From assembly GCA_040756415.1 (NCBI GenBank), contig JBFLYZ010000013.1, positions 5,122-69,121 on the forward strand: a stretch of DNA of 64,000 bases, written 5' to 3'. The notes beneath the pieces were generated by a model. The model made no database searches, was not told the origin of the DNA, and was given only the letters and a program-made list of their open reading frames with translations. Below, in pieces: positions 1 through 8,000 of the stretch. The translations under genes were made by a program, and so were the position numbers. Numbering within the stretch: position 1 is the first letter of the stretch; each line of letters begins with the position of its first letter. The stretch is from JBFLYZ01 sp040756415. GTDB lineage: Bacteria > Bacteroidota > Bacteroidia > JADZBD01.

Positions 1-1
1 T

Positions 2-1396
2 CATAGCTCATATGACAATAACAAAACGATACTCCAGCAATCGCAACTGAGCATGTTGTTAACCCAGGTAAAGGCTGCAGCGGAAAAAAACAAATCGATT
101 ATTTCCGATACCCTGTTCCCCTATACGGAAAAGCCTGATAAGAAAGAGCTTGCCGGCATCATGGCGCAAATGGGCAAGGCCAGTAACCTTAAGTTCTACG
201 AGGAGTGGTGTTTTGATGTGGGCCGCATGCAGTTTGAGAAAAAGATCAGGGGCGTTGTTTTGCTGGATGAGAAAACGCTTACGGATTCTTTCGGCCTGGC
301 CACCGTGAACCGCAGAGAGATCGCCTTTATTCCGCTGAACGGGTTTGTGCCTGAGAATGTTTTGGGCAACCCGGTGACCACCGTTGAAAAACAACTGTAC
401 ACGGTTCAGACCGCGAACTTTCATTACAGCGCCTGGCATACGCTCCCCAGGCTGGCCAATGCTGATTCGGCAAAGGTAATGGCCATGCAGGTGATGATAG
501 CGGATAAGGTGAAAAACCATAAACTAAGCGCTTATCCGGGAAGCGGAACAGGAGCATGGGCATACGACCCCTGGGATCCGCGGATGCGCGTTCCAAAGAC
601 GAAAGAGGAGTTGGAAAAGATATTCGTATGGTATGATTCAGTGTACGTGGAATGGGACATGGAAACCGGTCAGGCGTATAAAGTGATGAGACACGAATTA
701 CAGTACAGCGATATCAGCGCTGTGCAGTTCTATGAAAGCTGGAACTTCGACCTGAAGAAGCTGCAATTCGGAAAGGAGGTTAAGGCCATTGCGCTGCTCC
801 TGCCCAAGATCGACAAGTATACGGGAGAATGCAGGGGATTTGTGCCGGTTTTTTGTGTAAACATTGCCGGTGCGGATGCGGCCGTACTTGCGCAGCTTAT
901 GCAGCCGCAATACCTGCTGGGCCAAGGGATCACAACCTCCGTGCCCATAGATTTTGACCGCATCAACCTGATGGACACCTACGACAGCAAGACCGGTGAG
1001 GTCAAATGGATCACGGGTTATGGCAATAGCTGGCAGAACAACCTGTATGCATCGTGCAATTATACGATGGTGCAAGGTATCATCGATGGCGTATACTCGG
1101 GCGGGATCAAGGCCCTTGACCCGCAAACGAAGAAGGCAATGAAAAAGGAGCAGGTGAAAATGAAGCTGGACGCATTAAAGGACTCCACCTTCGTGAAGCC
1201 GGGCGACCTGTCTACGGACTACACCCTGGTCAATCGCCTGAAATTCACCGAAGACTGGTATTTCAATCCGGATACCATGCAATTCTGCAAGAAAGTGACC
1301 GCTGTTACTTTGGTCAGGGCCGTGAAGGTCCGCAACGAAGAAACGGGCGCAGACACCTGGAAAGAAACCGAACTATTCACCATTTTACTTAACTGA
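2..1396 (+). CDS. GldN-like T9SS/gliding protein with three repeated motifs, 5'-truncated by window edge
   Basis: The reading frame is open from base 2, so the first ATG (53) is probably internal and the N-terminus, with any signal peptide, lies outside the window. Three copies of a motif resembling the GldN/PorN signature are visible: FYEEWCFDVGRMQFEKKIRG, FYESWNFDLKKLQFGKEVKA and FTEDWYFNPDTMQFCKKVTA, near residues 65, 245 and 420 of the visible frame. GldN is a periplasmic T9SS component that works with GldK/L/M; family members I recall carry one clear copy of this motif and are about 300 aa, so 464+ aa with three copies is unusual. The stop lies 5 bp before ridA, so the two may be co-transcribed. 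It may be a paralogue of GldN rather than the core subunit. The family call is moderately sure; the exact role is not. Confidence 0.6.
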   Translation, partial: HSSYDNNKTILQQSQLSMLLTQVKAAAEKNKSIISDTLFPYTEKPDKKELAGIMAQMGKASNLKFYEEWCFDVGRMQFEKKIRGVVLLDEKTLTDSFGLATVNRREIAFIPLNGFVPENVLGNPVTTVEKQLYTVQTANFHYSAWHTLPRLANADSAKVMAMQVMIADKVKNHKLSAYPGSGTGAWAYDPWDPRMRVPKTKEELEKIFVWYDSVYVEWDMETGQAYKVMRHELQYSDISAVQFYESWNFDLKKLQFGKEVKAIALLLPKIDKYTGECRGFVPVFCVNIAGADAAVLAQLMQPQYLLGQGITTSVPIDFDRINLMDTYDSKTGEVKWITGYGNSWQNNLYASCNYTMVQGIIDGVYSGGIKALDPQTKKAMKKEQVKMKLDALKDSTFVKPGDLSTDYTLVNRLKFTEDWYFNPDTMQFCKKVTAVTLVRAVKVRNEETGADTWKETELFTILLN

Positions 1397-1401
1397 AGAA
1401 A

Positions 1402-1782
1402 ATGAAAAAAATAATCACGTCAAAGAACGCCCCGGCCCCTATTGGCCCTTATTCGCACGGGGTGATGATCAATAACATGCTCTTCGTATCGGGGCAGGTA
1501 GGCAAGCGCGCGGATACGGGTGAGCTGGTGCTGAGCGATATCAAAGCGGAAACCAGGCAGGTGATGGAAAACATCGGAGCTATCCTGGAAGAGGCCGGCA
1601 TGGACTATTCTCATATCGTGAAGACAACCATTTTCATGAAGGATATGGGTAATTTTTCAGCCATGAACGAAGTGTACGGCTCATTCTTCAGCGGCAATTA
1701 CCCTGCGCGTGAAACAGTGCAGGTCTCGCGTTTGCCTTTGGATGTGAATGTGGAAATATCGGTAACCGCTGTCAAGGGCTGA
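1402..1782 (+). CDS. ridA: RidA family reactive intermediate/imine deaminase
   Basis: 126 aa, the usual length of the YjgF/YER057c/UK114 family. RidA hydrolyses reactive enamine/imine intermediates (for example 2-aminoacrylate released by PLP enzymes) to keto acids and ammonia in the cytosol. Family signatures are present: an N-terminal APIGPYSHG segment, FVSGQVG, and a C-terminal PARETVQVSRLPLD stretch that contains the arginine used to bind substrate carboxylate. It starts 5 bp after the stop of the GldN-like gene with an A-rich leader. The next gene is convergent and begins its stop 3 bp downstream. A confident family call. Confidence 0.93.
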   Translation: MKKIITSKNAPAPIGPYSHGVMINNMLFVSGQVGKRADTGELVLSDIKAETRQVMENIGAILEEAGMDYSHIVKTTIFMKDMGNFSAMNEVYGSFFSGNYPARETVQVSRLPLDVNVEISVTAVKG

Positions 1783-1785
1783 TCA

Positions 1786-2292
1786 TTACTTCATGTACCT
1801 GTAGTTCATGCCGTACATGATAATGAAGGCAATGCTGATGAAATCCGACAGGTACGACATCCAGCCCCAGAATCCCCAGAATCCGTCCAGGCCCAATCCG
1901 CCTATGAGAACGAAATAGAGTACGATGGGGGTAAGCTGTGCCGCAACGTAAATAAAAAAGCCCGCTTTCCTGAGGTTCCACATCAGTATGGCCCCGAGCA
2001 ATACCAGGGCGGTACAAACCAGCTTTACGATAGCGAGCGTTTCTCCATATCTTACCCAGCGCATGGCTGCATCCCATTCGGGTGTGTTAATCGCGGTGTT
2101 GACCTCCGTCATGATGCCGGCCAGTGAGGCGCTCATCCTGGCTGCCCAGAGCTGGTATATGCCGAATATGAACCATAAACCTACCCCAACGAAGCTGAGC
2201 ACACATAAAGTGATAAGGAAAGCGGGCCGCTTTTGAGGCTGTTCCTCCTTAAAGATATCCTCATCGAGCAGGGAGTCGAGATCGGTGGCCAT
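1786..2292 (-). CDS. Membrane protein of local tandem paralogue family (copy 1)
   Basis: 168 aa. It shares a plan with the four genes upstream on the same strand: an acidic cytosolic N-terminus (here LLDEDIF), a basic RPAF segment, a first transmembrane helix starting LCVLSFVG, further helices, a KAGFFIYVAAQLTPIVLY segment before the last pair, and a C-terminal Y-x-MNYRYMK tail. About four transmembrane segments. I do not recognise a named family or function. It is the most 3' gene of the cluster; its stop faces ridA with a 3-bp gap, and it starts 5 bp after copy 2 ends, so it is probably in one operon with its paralogues. Confidence 0.75.
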   Translation of the reverse strand: MATDLDSLLDEDIFKEEQPQKRPAFLITLCVLSFVGVGLWFIFGIYQLWAARMSASLAGIMTEVNTAINTPEWDAAMRWVRYGETLAIVKLVCTALVLLGAILMWNLRKAGFFIYVAAQLTPIVLYFVLIGGLGLDGFWGFWGWMSYLSDFISIAFIIMYGMNYRYMK

Positions 2293-2297
2293 GGGTC

Positions 2298-2732
2298 TTA
2301 TTTGAGGTGTTTGTAGTTCATGGAGTACATCACGATAAATGCGACCGGCACCAGGTAGCCCGCAAAGCTGATCATGTTCAGCGCGTAATAGAATTCTTCT
2401 ATCATGACCAGGGAATACACAAGCGGGGCGCTCTCACCAATGATGTATAGGAAAAAGCCGGCCCTTCTCAGGCGCAGCATCAGTATGGCGCCCACCAGGC
2501 AGAGCAGGGTGGAGCCCATGCTGATGAACAGGTTTATCGCTTCAATCGTAGTATTCTCTTCGGGAAGGCGCTGGCTGATGAATTGGGCCAGCGCGATGAA
2601 ATTCAGAATGAACAAAAGGCCGCAGCCTACAAAGGTGAGAATGCACAGCACGGTAAGGAAAACGGGCCTCCCCTGCGGCTTGTTATCCCTGAAAAAATCC
2701 TCGTCCAGTAATTCGTCTATGTTCGTGCTCAT
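2298..2732 (-). CDS. Membrane protein of local tandem paralogue family (copy 2)
   Basis: 144 aa, same architecture as its neighbours: acidic LLDEDFF motif, RPVFLTVLCILTFVG opening the first helix, RRAGFFLYIIGESAPLVYS before the last helices and a YSMNYKHLK C-terminus. Four predicted membrane spans. Its start overlaps the end of the double-module copy 3 by 4 bp (ATGA type), indicating translational coupling. Function unknown. The repeated conserved blocks make it certain that this is a real coding gene although no biochemical role can be read from it. Confidence 0.75.
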   Translation of the reverse strand: MSTNIDELLDEDFFRDNKPQGRPVFLTVLCILTFVGCGLLFILNFIALAQFISQRLPEENTTIEAINLFISMGSTLLCLVGAILMLRLRRAGFFLYIIGESAPLVYSLVMIEEFYYALNMISFAGYLVPVAFIVMYSMNYKHLK

Positions 2733-3613
2733 CGCAGGTGCCTGAAATTAAGACGGTACATAAATACGAAAACCAGGGGAATTCCCAGCAGCATGGCCAT
2801 AAAAAAGGCATGTATGCTCTCCAGGTTATGCGCGTATTTGGCCAGGTAGAAGAAAAGCCCTACCAGAACGGGTATGACCTGGGCGAAGAGGTAGATGTAA
2901 AAGCCGAAGCTCCTGCGCAAAAGCATGATGGCCGCCCCCGCGGCCGAAAGCAGCGAGCAGGCTATGTTCAGCCAGCAGTAATTGACCACGAATAAAAAGA
3001 ATGAAGCGCTCTCTTCGTAATAAGGCAGAAATGAGCCGTAGTCCAGGTACCGCTCATAAAAGCTCCTGATGAAAAGGAACAGAACAATGTGGAGCATGCT
3101 GCCGATGAAGCTCAGTATACACAGCACCACCAGGAATACCGGCCGTTCGCGCTGATTTTCCTGCCGCACGGCCAGACCGGCATTAATGAACCGGTAGCTC
3201 AGCGAAAAGAGCACCATGAAGATGAAGGGAGGCCCGAGCACCAGCAGCATTTCGTCCCAGTCGCGGATGCGCAGCTCCCGCCTGTAAATACTGCCATAGA
3301 TCACCGGGCTGAGCTGCCCGGCAAGGTAAATGATGAAGCCGGCTTTCTTTTTCAGCAGCATGAGCAGGGCGCCCAGCGCACAGACCAGGGCGCATACCAC
3401 CTGGATGATGCAGAACATCCGGAGGTGTTCTTTAAAAACAGATGTATAATTGTATTCGTTAAGCCCCTCTTCATAATAAATGAAGGAGAAAAGGCCGATA
3501 TATCCTGCGCAGCCTATAAAGGTGAGTATGCAAAGCACGGTCACAAAGACCGGCCTTCGCCTGGGCGCCAGCGGATCGGTAGCCAGCTCTTCGTCAAGTA
3601 CGAGCGGATCCAT
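2729..3613 (-). CDS. Two-module fusion of the local membrane paralogue family (copies 3a/3b)
   Basis: 294 aa, made of two head-to-tail modules. Module a begins RRRPVFVTVLCILTFIG and ends at a YRFINAG segment near residue 148; module b begins ERPVFLVVLCILSFIG and ends with YRLNFRHLR. Each module carries the KKAGFIIYLAGQLSPVIY-type signature seen once in the single-module neighbours. It therefore looks like a fusion of two adjacent paralogues that lost the intervening stop and start. About eight transmembrane helices. It overlaps copy 2 by 4 bp and copy 4 by 20 bp. Function unknown. Confidence 0.75.
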   Translation of the reverse strand: MDPLVLDEELATDPLAPRRRPVFVTVLCILTFIGCAGYIGLFSFIYYEEGLNEYNYTSVFKEHLRMFCIIQVVCALVCALGALLMLLKKKAGFIIYLAGQLSPVIYGSIYRRELRIRDWDEMLLVLGPPFIFMVLFSLSYRFINAGLAVRQENQRERPVFLVVLCILSFIGSMLHIVLFLFIRSFYERYLDYGSFLPYYEESASFFLFVVNYCWLNIACSLLSAAGAAIMLLRRSFGFYIYLFAQVIPVLVGLFFYLAKYAHNLESIHAFFMAMLLGIPLVFVFMYRLNFRHLR

Positions 3614-4040
3614 AGGCTATAAACCGGTATGAAAAGGTGTAAATGACCGGGAAGATCAGAGGTATGCCCAGGAAAACAAGTGCCGGTTCCCACTTGTCAA
3701 AATCCAGATTCTTATAGTAGATCGCGCCATAGATCACCGGTGCCAGTTGCCCGGCAAGGTAGATAAAATAGCCGCTTCTTTTGCGGATCAGCATCAGCAC
3801 CACGCCTGCCGCAGCGGCCAGGGCCCCGGCCATGTTCAGTGAGAAATAAAGCTGCAGGTAAGGCCACTGGCTGCTGTCCTGCGATTCTCCGCCCACAACA
3901 ACATACAAAATGGCGAATATGATAAGCACGGCCGCGCATCCCACCAGGCTGAGTGTGCACAGAACAGGGAAAAATGCAGGGCGCTTTTTGTTCCGGGGCT
4001 CATCGGAAGAAAGGTCTTCATCAAGAATGATACGGTCCAT
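3594..4040 (-). CDS. Membrane protein of local tandem paralogue family (copy 4)
   Basis: 148 aa. Acidic start ILDEDLSSDEP, then KKRPAFFPVLCTLSLVG as the first helix, KRSGYFIYLAGQLAPVIYGA in the middle and YTFSYRFIAYG near the end. About four membrane spans. It overlaps the two-module gene downstream by 20 bp and lies 41 bp after the copy 5 stop, so all five genes can be one transcript. Its GQLAPVIYG block is almost the same as that of module 3a, suggesting these two are the most recent duplicates. Function unknown. Confidence 0.73.
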   Translation of the reverse strand: MDRIILDEDLSSDEPRNKKRPAFFPVLCTLSLVGCAAVLIIFAILYVVVGGESQDSSQWPYLQLYFSLNMAGALAAAAGVVLMLIRKRSGYFIYLAGQLAPVIYGAIYYKNLDFDKWEPALVFLGIPLIFPVIYTFSYRFIAYGSART

Positions 4041-4081
4041 CCGGGTCGGATCTGTCCGGGTCGGTTTGCCGGGACAATTCC

Positions 4082-4603
4082 TTAATGAGGTTTATACGTG
4101 CGCAGGTGCTTCAGGTTGAGGGCGTAGAGGATCACGAAAAGCACGGGTACGAAGATAGCGACCAGCATGGGGATCTGCAGATCGGCCGGCACGTTACCGT
4201 AGGTAGTGGCCAGGTGATAAGCATAGGCCGCACCGATAGCGGGCAGCAGCTCACCGAAGGCGTAGACAAAGAATCCCAGGCGCTTTCTTCGCCACATCAT
4301 GATAGCACCGATCAGGCAAACGATATGCAGGCCGATAATAATGCCCAGCGAGATGTTCAGCCATTTTTTGGCATCCTCCAGCGCATCGTTCACATCGCTC
4401 ATGCCCGGCATATTATTAAGGCTCAGGTCCATGACCGCGTTCAGGCCCTTGCTGATCATGTTCTTGGCGGCCTGTATCTCTTCGATCATCGATTCGATCT
4501 GCCCGGAATACAGAATGGCGGCAACAATGCTCAGCGGAACGCCTATGAAAGTAAGTATGCAGAGTAGGGTCAGGAACCTGGGTCGTTTGGCTGCTTGCTC
4601 CAT
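4082..4603 (-). CDS. Membrane protein of local tandem paralogue family (copy 5, first in cluster)
   Basis: 173 aa from the ATG at 4603; an in-frame extension upstream to 4882 runs through the terminator hairpin at 4633-4664 and the DUF5684 gene and is rejected. MEQAAKRPRFLTLLCILTFIG carries the family's first helix; RKRLGFFVYAFGELLPAIG and YALNLKHLR match the other conserved blocks. Unlike the others it lacks the acidic LDED N-terminus and has a longer polar loop (residues about 30-70) between helices 1 and 2. It is the promoter-proximal gene of the cluster. Function unknown. Confidence 0.75.
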   Translation of the reverse strand: MEQAAKRPRFLTLLCILTFIGVPLSIVAAILYSGQIESMIEEIQAAKNMISKGLNAVMDLSLNNMPGMSDVNDALEDAKKWLNISLGIIIGLHIVCLIGAIMMWRRKRLGFFVYAFGELLPAIGAAYAYHLATTYGNVPADLQIPMLVAIFVPVLFVILYALNLKHLRTYKPH

Positions 4604-4632
4604 GATGCCGGTGTTTATGTTTGCAAAGAAAG

Positions 4633-4664
4633 AAAAAACCCTGAAACGATGCTCAGGGTTTTTT
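4633..4664. terminator. Bidirectional intrinsic terminator
   Basis: A perfect 12-bp inverted repeat (AAAAAACCCTGA / TCAGGGTTTTTT) with an 8-nt loop. It gives a U-tract on either strand. It sits 19 bp downstream of the DUF5684 stop and 29 bp upstream of the copy 5 start, so it should separate these two minus-strand units. Confidence 0.85.
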
Positions 4665-4683
4665 ACATTGAAATAAGGATTTG

Positions 4684-5037
4684 TTAAGCCGCCACGGGTT
4701 TGCCACCGGGGCCTACGTATTTGGAGCTGCCGAACGCAAGGATAGGCCAGAAGATGATGCCCAGCAGCAGAAGGCCGATCGCAAATCCGGCACCCTGTCC
4801 GAACGACTTGGCGAGCTCGATGTAAATAATGATCAGGATAATGAAGTTCACGATGGGGATCAGCATGAGGAAGAACCACCACCAGGGTTTACCGCAGATC
4901 TCCAGGAGAACGATGATATTGTAAATGGGAACGATGCAGGCCCAGCCCGGCTTACCGGCCTTGGTATACACTTTCCACATACATATGATCATGAAAAGGG
5001 CAAGCGCCAGGGCGAATATGAGAAATCCCATACCCAT
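4684..5037 (-). CDS. DUF5684 family membrane protein (probably 5'-frameshifted)
   Basis: 117 aa in the open frame. Signatures of DUF5684, a small Bacteroidota membrane family of unknown function: MWKVYTKAGKPGWACIVPIYN, ICGKPWWWFFLMLIPIVNF and a last helix ending LAFGSSKYVGPGG. About three to four membrane helices. The gene appears to lack its true N-terminus: in another frame just upstream an ORF begins at 5141 with 31 credible codons, and adding one G to the five-G run at 5048-5052 fuses the two into one 152-aa protein. Either a homopolymer sequencing error or a real mutation explains this; see the upstream feature. Confidence 0.8.
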   Translation of the reverse strand: MGMGFLIFALALALFMIICMWKVYTKAGKPGWACIVPIYNIIVLLEICGKPWWWFFLMLIPIVNFIILIIIYIELAKSFGQGAGFAIGLLLLGIIFWPILAFGSSKYVGPGGKPVAA

Positions 5038-5141
5038 GGCCAGTAAGCCCCCTGGTAGGCATCTCCATATTGATTAAGCGCGGCTTCTAATTCTTTGAAA
5101 GCCATGTCTAGCGAATCCATTGCTGCTGATGTTGAATCCAT
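5038..5141 (-). other. Likely 5' part of the DUF5684 gene in a shifted frame
   Basis: From an ATG at 5141 the frame reads MDSTSAAMDSLDMAFKELEA and continues ALNQYGDAYQG up to a run of five G (plus-strand C 5048-5052). Beyond the run this frame becomes an implausible W/P-rich tail, while the DUF5684 frame opens with GLLA before its ATG. One extra G would join them. The ATG has an A-rich leader of the kind Bacteroidota use, and a possible promoter (TTTG, 19 nt, TTGCTTTA) lies upstream. I read this as the real start of the gene. Confidence 0.6.
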
Positions 5142-5327
5142 TTTGTGTTTGGTTTTTGGTTAACGTTTATGTTTGAGAAATAATGGCGTAAAGCAACATC
5201 ATTTCCATGAACTGGCAAATTTTGTCGATGGATTTTTATAAACAAATGGCGGTTTTTGTTGAAAACCCGGCACATACGGGTCGCACCCCGTTTAACATTC
5301 CCTTTTTATCAGGACAAACCGGCCCAC

Positions 5328-7067
5328 TCAGAAATTATGCTTGCTCCACAGGCGGTAATTGGTCTTCTGGCTCTCGCTGGCCTGTTCTTTTTTGCGGATA
5401 TACCAGGTGCGGTAGAACTCTTCGTGCGTTACGGCCAGGCGGGCGATGCGGGTAAGGCCTCCGTTGGCGACAATCACCTTCACCGGGTCTTTGCCAAAAT
5501 AGCTCAGCCAGTCGTTCAGGTTGGTAGCGCTTCCTTCGGGCTTTACCTGCATATTGTTCACCATCAGGATCTCGTCACCGGTACTGAGCTCCGCCAGATC
5601 GGCTACGGAGCCGGGATAGATGGCGCTGATCCGGGCCGTTCCGCCTGTTTCGCTTGCCTTGAAGCCGTAAAAGCGCTCATGGAACTTTTTAGCGGGGGCG
5701 TGCATCAGCTCGCAGCCGATGTAATCGAGCGCCTCCTTAAAGGCATTTTCGTATGAAGCCGCGCCATTAACGTACTGCGCGAAAAAATTATCCATGTTGT
5801 TCTCCGCGAAGTCCTCCACCAGCTTCTTGTAGTCGGCCTCGCTGTATCCCCTTCCTTTCTTGGCGTACTCAAAGTACAAACAGCGCATCACGTCATCGAG
5901 CGAGTTGCGGTTTTCCGAGGTCCTCCTGATGGCGATATCGGTCATAAAGGCCAGCAGCGAGCCTTCGTCATAAATGGAGGTTTTCCGGTTGGGTATGCCG
6001 GGCGCGTAACCGTCCAGCCAGGTATCGAACGATGAATCGGCTACGCTCAGGTTGTACCGCCCGAAATTGTCCATATGCTTCTGCAGGCGTTCGTGAACGG
6101 TTTTCAGGTAGCCGGCCTCTGAAAATACCCCCGAACGATATAGAAGCAGATCGCCATAATAGGTTGTGATGCCCTCGCATACATAACCCAGCCTGGAATA
6201 GTTCTCCCGGGTATAATCATAAGGGTACATCTCTGCAGGACGTATGCTCTTGATGTTCCAGGCGTGGAAGAGCTCGTGCGAACTGACGCCCAGCAGGTCG
6301 TCATACAGCTCGCCTTTCATCAGGTTATAGGAGGGGCCCAGCGCAATGACCGTTGAATTGAGGTGCTCTACGCCATGGTAAAAGCGGTAAGGCAGTATCT
6401 GGAAAAAGAAATGGTATACCTCCACAGGGCATTCCTTCATCATCAGGAACTGCTCGCTGATGAAAATGAAAAAGTCGTTGATGAGCCGGGTCCATTCCGG
6501 CTTGCATTCGCCCTGGAACCAGAGGTTGAACTCCACGCCATCCAGCACAAAAAGGTTATGCTGAAGGGTATTGCTGGCGATAAAAGGCGAATCGGCCAGC
6601 TCGTGAAAATCCTTAGCTTCAAAGATGTTCTTCCCGATCTCCTTCATGCCGCAGGCCACTTTGTAGCTTTCCGGCAGGGCCAGTTCGAGGGTGCAGGCTT
6701 CCCCGATGCGGTCGGGAATGAACACGCAGCAATTGACCGGGTTCACGTACAACTGGGTTTCGTCCAGGAAGCTGGAGCCGGCATTGAGCTCGGCCGCGTA
6801 ATAGTTATACCTGATATGCAGCTCTTTTACGCCCCTGGTCTGCACTTTCCAGCAATCCTTGCTGACCTTACGGAAAGCGAGGGCATTACCCTGTTCGTCA
6901 TAGGCCGCCCACTTCTGCACGTTCTTGGCGAAGTTGCCCAGCTCGTACCGGCCGGGCCGCCAGGAGGGAAGCTGTACCAGGGTCTCGCTGCCTTTTATCT
7001 GATCAGCGATGAACTCGATATCGATAAAATGATCGTGGGGGCGGTTGTAAGAAAGCAGGTAACGCAT
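5328..7067 (-). CDS. M61 family glycyl aminopeptidase with C-terminal PDZ domain
   Basis: 579 aa from ATG 7067. M61 enzymes are zinc aminopeptidases. The zinc motif HELFHAWN is at about residues 264-271 and the third ligand glutamate about residue 298 in CEGITTYYGD, both intact. An N-terminal beta-sandwich (residues 1-170) precedes the catalytic domain, and a PDZ-like domain (about 470-560, with ISAIYPGSVADLAELSTGDE) ends the protein. No signal peptide is visible, so it is probably cytosolic. An ATG seven codons upstream (7088) overlaps the previous stop as ATGA and is a possible alternative start, but the family-like start MRYLLSYNRPHDHF is 7067. A full TTG-N17-TAAATTTG promoter lies directly before it. 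Confidence 0.92.
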   Translation of the reverse strand: MRYLLSYNRPHDHFIDIEFIADQIKGSETLVQLPSWRPGRYELGNFAKNVQKWAAYDEQGNALAFRKVSKDCWKVQTRGVKELHIRYNYYAAELNAGSSFLDETQLYVNPVNCCVFIPDRIGEACTLELALPESYKVACGMKEIGKNIFEAKDFHELADSPFIASNTLQHNLFVLDGVEFNLWFQGECKPEWTRLINDFFIFISEQFLMMKECPVEVYHFFFQILPYRFYHGVEHLNSTVIALGPSYNLMKGELYDDLLGVSSHELFHAWNIKSIRPAEMYPYDYTRENYSRLGYVCEGITTYYGDLLLYRSGVFSEAGYLKTVHERLQKHMDNFGRYNLSVADSSFDTWLDGYAPGIPNRKTSIYDEGSLLAFMTDIAIRRTSENRNSLDDVMRCLYFEYAKKGRGYSEADYKKLVEDFAENNMDNFFAQYVNGAASYENAFKEALDYIGCELMHAPAKKFHERFYGFKASETGGTARISAIYPGSVADLAELSTGDEILMVNNMQVKPEGSATNLNDWLSYFGKDPVKVIVANGGLTRIARLAVTHEEFYRTWYIRKKEQASESQKTNYRLWSKHNF

Positions 7068-7073
7068 ACCGCG

Positions 7074-7101
7074 CAAATTTAAGATCATTTTATATTCTCA
7101 A
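7074..7101 (-). promoter_or_regulatory. Bacteroidota-type promoter TTG-N17-TAAATTTG for the M61 gene
   Basis: On the minus strand TTG (7101-7099) is followed after exactly 17 nt by TAAATTTG (7081-7074), a full match to the TANNTTTG -7 consensus. The M61 ATG (7067) lies 6 nt beyond the box, so the transcript would be leaderless or nearly so. The promoter lies inside the end of the preceding hydrolase gene. Confidence 0.55.
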
Positions 7102-7864
7102 GGAAAATAGTGATGGCAGCCCAGTATTCCCCGTGGTTCTCATCGCTTGTCCATAAGGCCCTGGAGCCGTGCTGCCCTCTGGAGGCGGGAATGAACTGAG
7201 AGACCAGGGCCTTGTTCTTTACTGCCGAAAGCATGGCGCTCAGCTCCGGTGCCTCTTCTTTGGAGGAGGTGGCAAACAGCGGCTTGTTCAGCTCGGCCAG
7301 GCGTTCGCGGAGCGAACCTTTGCTGTCAGCGTAGTAATCGCCCGGGCTGAATACGATCATGGCGCGTACGTTGGGGTTCTCTGTTCCGGCATAGAGCGCC
7401 AGCGTGGCGGAATAGGAGCTGCCCCACAGAATCACGGGGCGGCCATATTTTGCGGCCATGAAGTTTACCGCGGCATGGATGTCTTTTAATGCATCCAGTT
7501 GCTCGGCAGGTTTCCCTGTCTTATTAGCCTCCAGCGCGGTTTCGTTGGGCAGGCTATCCATGGGACCGCCAACGCGCTGGTCGATGGCCAGGCAGTTGAA
7601 TCCTTTGGCGCGAAGCGCCTGGGCGATCTCGCGGTATTCAGCTTTATTGTAATGCAGTTGGTGGCAAAGTACCACAGAAGGGGCATCGGGGCTGAGGTGG
7701 TAAAGGTGAGCAGTGACCTGCAGGCTGTCATCGGCCGCAAAACTGACCTTTACCGGTGCGGAGGGGCTTTCCCGGTGCTGATGGGGGCTGCTGTGCTCCT
7801 GCGGATCATTGCCGCAGGCAGCGGCAAAAATGGCGATCAGGGATAGCAGGCGTGCAGCGTTCAT
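7085..7864 (-). CDS. Lipoprotein alpha/beta hydrolase
   Basis: 259 aa from ATG 7864. The N-terminus NAARLLSLIAIFAAAC is a lipoprotein signal with the lipid-bearing Cys preceded by AAA (weak lipobox), so the protein is probably tethered in the periplasm or outer membrane. The fold is an alpha/beta hydrolase of the dienelactone hydrolase type: nucleophile elbow LWGSSYSA (GxSxS rather than GxSxG), acidic residue near VFSPGDYY and a histidine in GQHGSRAL. The substrate is unknown. A longer in-frame start at 7909 is rejected because it would precede a -7 box at 7879-7886. The stop overlaps the alternative M61 ATG as ATGA. Confidence 0.8.
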   Translation of the reverse strand: MNAARLLSLIAIFAAACGNDPQEHSSPHQHRESPSAPVKVSFAADDSLQVTAHLYHLSPDAPSVVLCHQLHYNKAEYREIAQALRAKGFNCLAIDQRVGGPMDSLPNETALEANKTGKPAEQLDALKDIHAAVNFMAAKYGRPVILWGSSYSATLALYAGTENPNVRAMIVFSPGDYYADSKGSLRERLAELNKPLFATSSKEEAPELSAMLSAVKNKALVSQFIPASRGQHGSRALWTSDENHGEYWAAITIFLENIK

Positions 7865-7878
7865 GCGCAAAGGTTGAA

Positions 7879-7886
7879 CAAATTTA
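7879..7886 (-). promoter_or_regulatory. -7 box TAAATTTG upstream of lipoprotein hydrolase
   Basis: Exact TANNTTTG match 14 nt upstream of the ATG at 7864. No TTG is found at the usual 17-20 nt spacing, so this is a partial promoter match, but it decides in favour of the 7864 start. Confidence 0.4.
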
Positions 7887-8000
7887 GGAATCCTGGACAA
7901 AATCGCCACAGGCCGAATTTTTTATACATTCGCTGTCGGATTTAAAGACCTTCATCAGCAGGTATTCACCATTTGATCATCAACATTAATCCATGAGCAT

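Noticed and set aside
4604..4882. Extended N-terminus of membrane paralogue copy 5 (start at 4882)
   Set aside because: It would cross a strong terminator hairpin and the DUF5684 coding region, and the extra residues are not protein-like.
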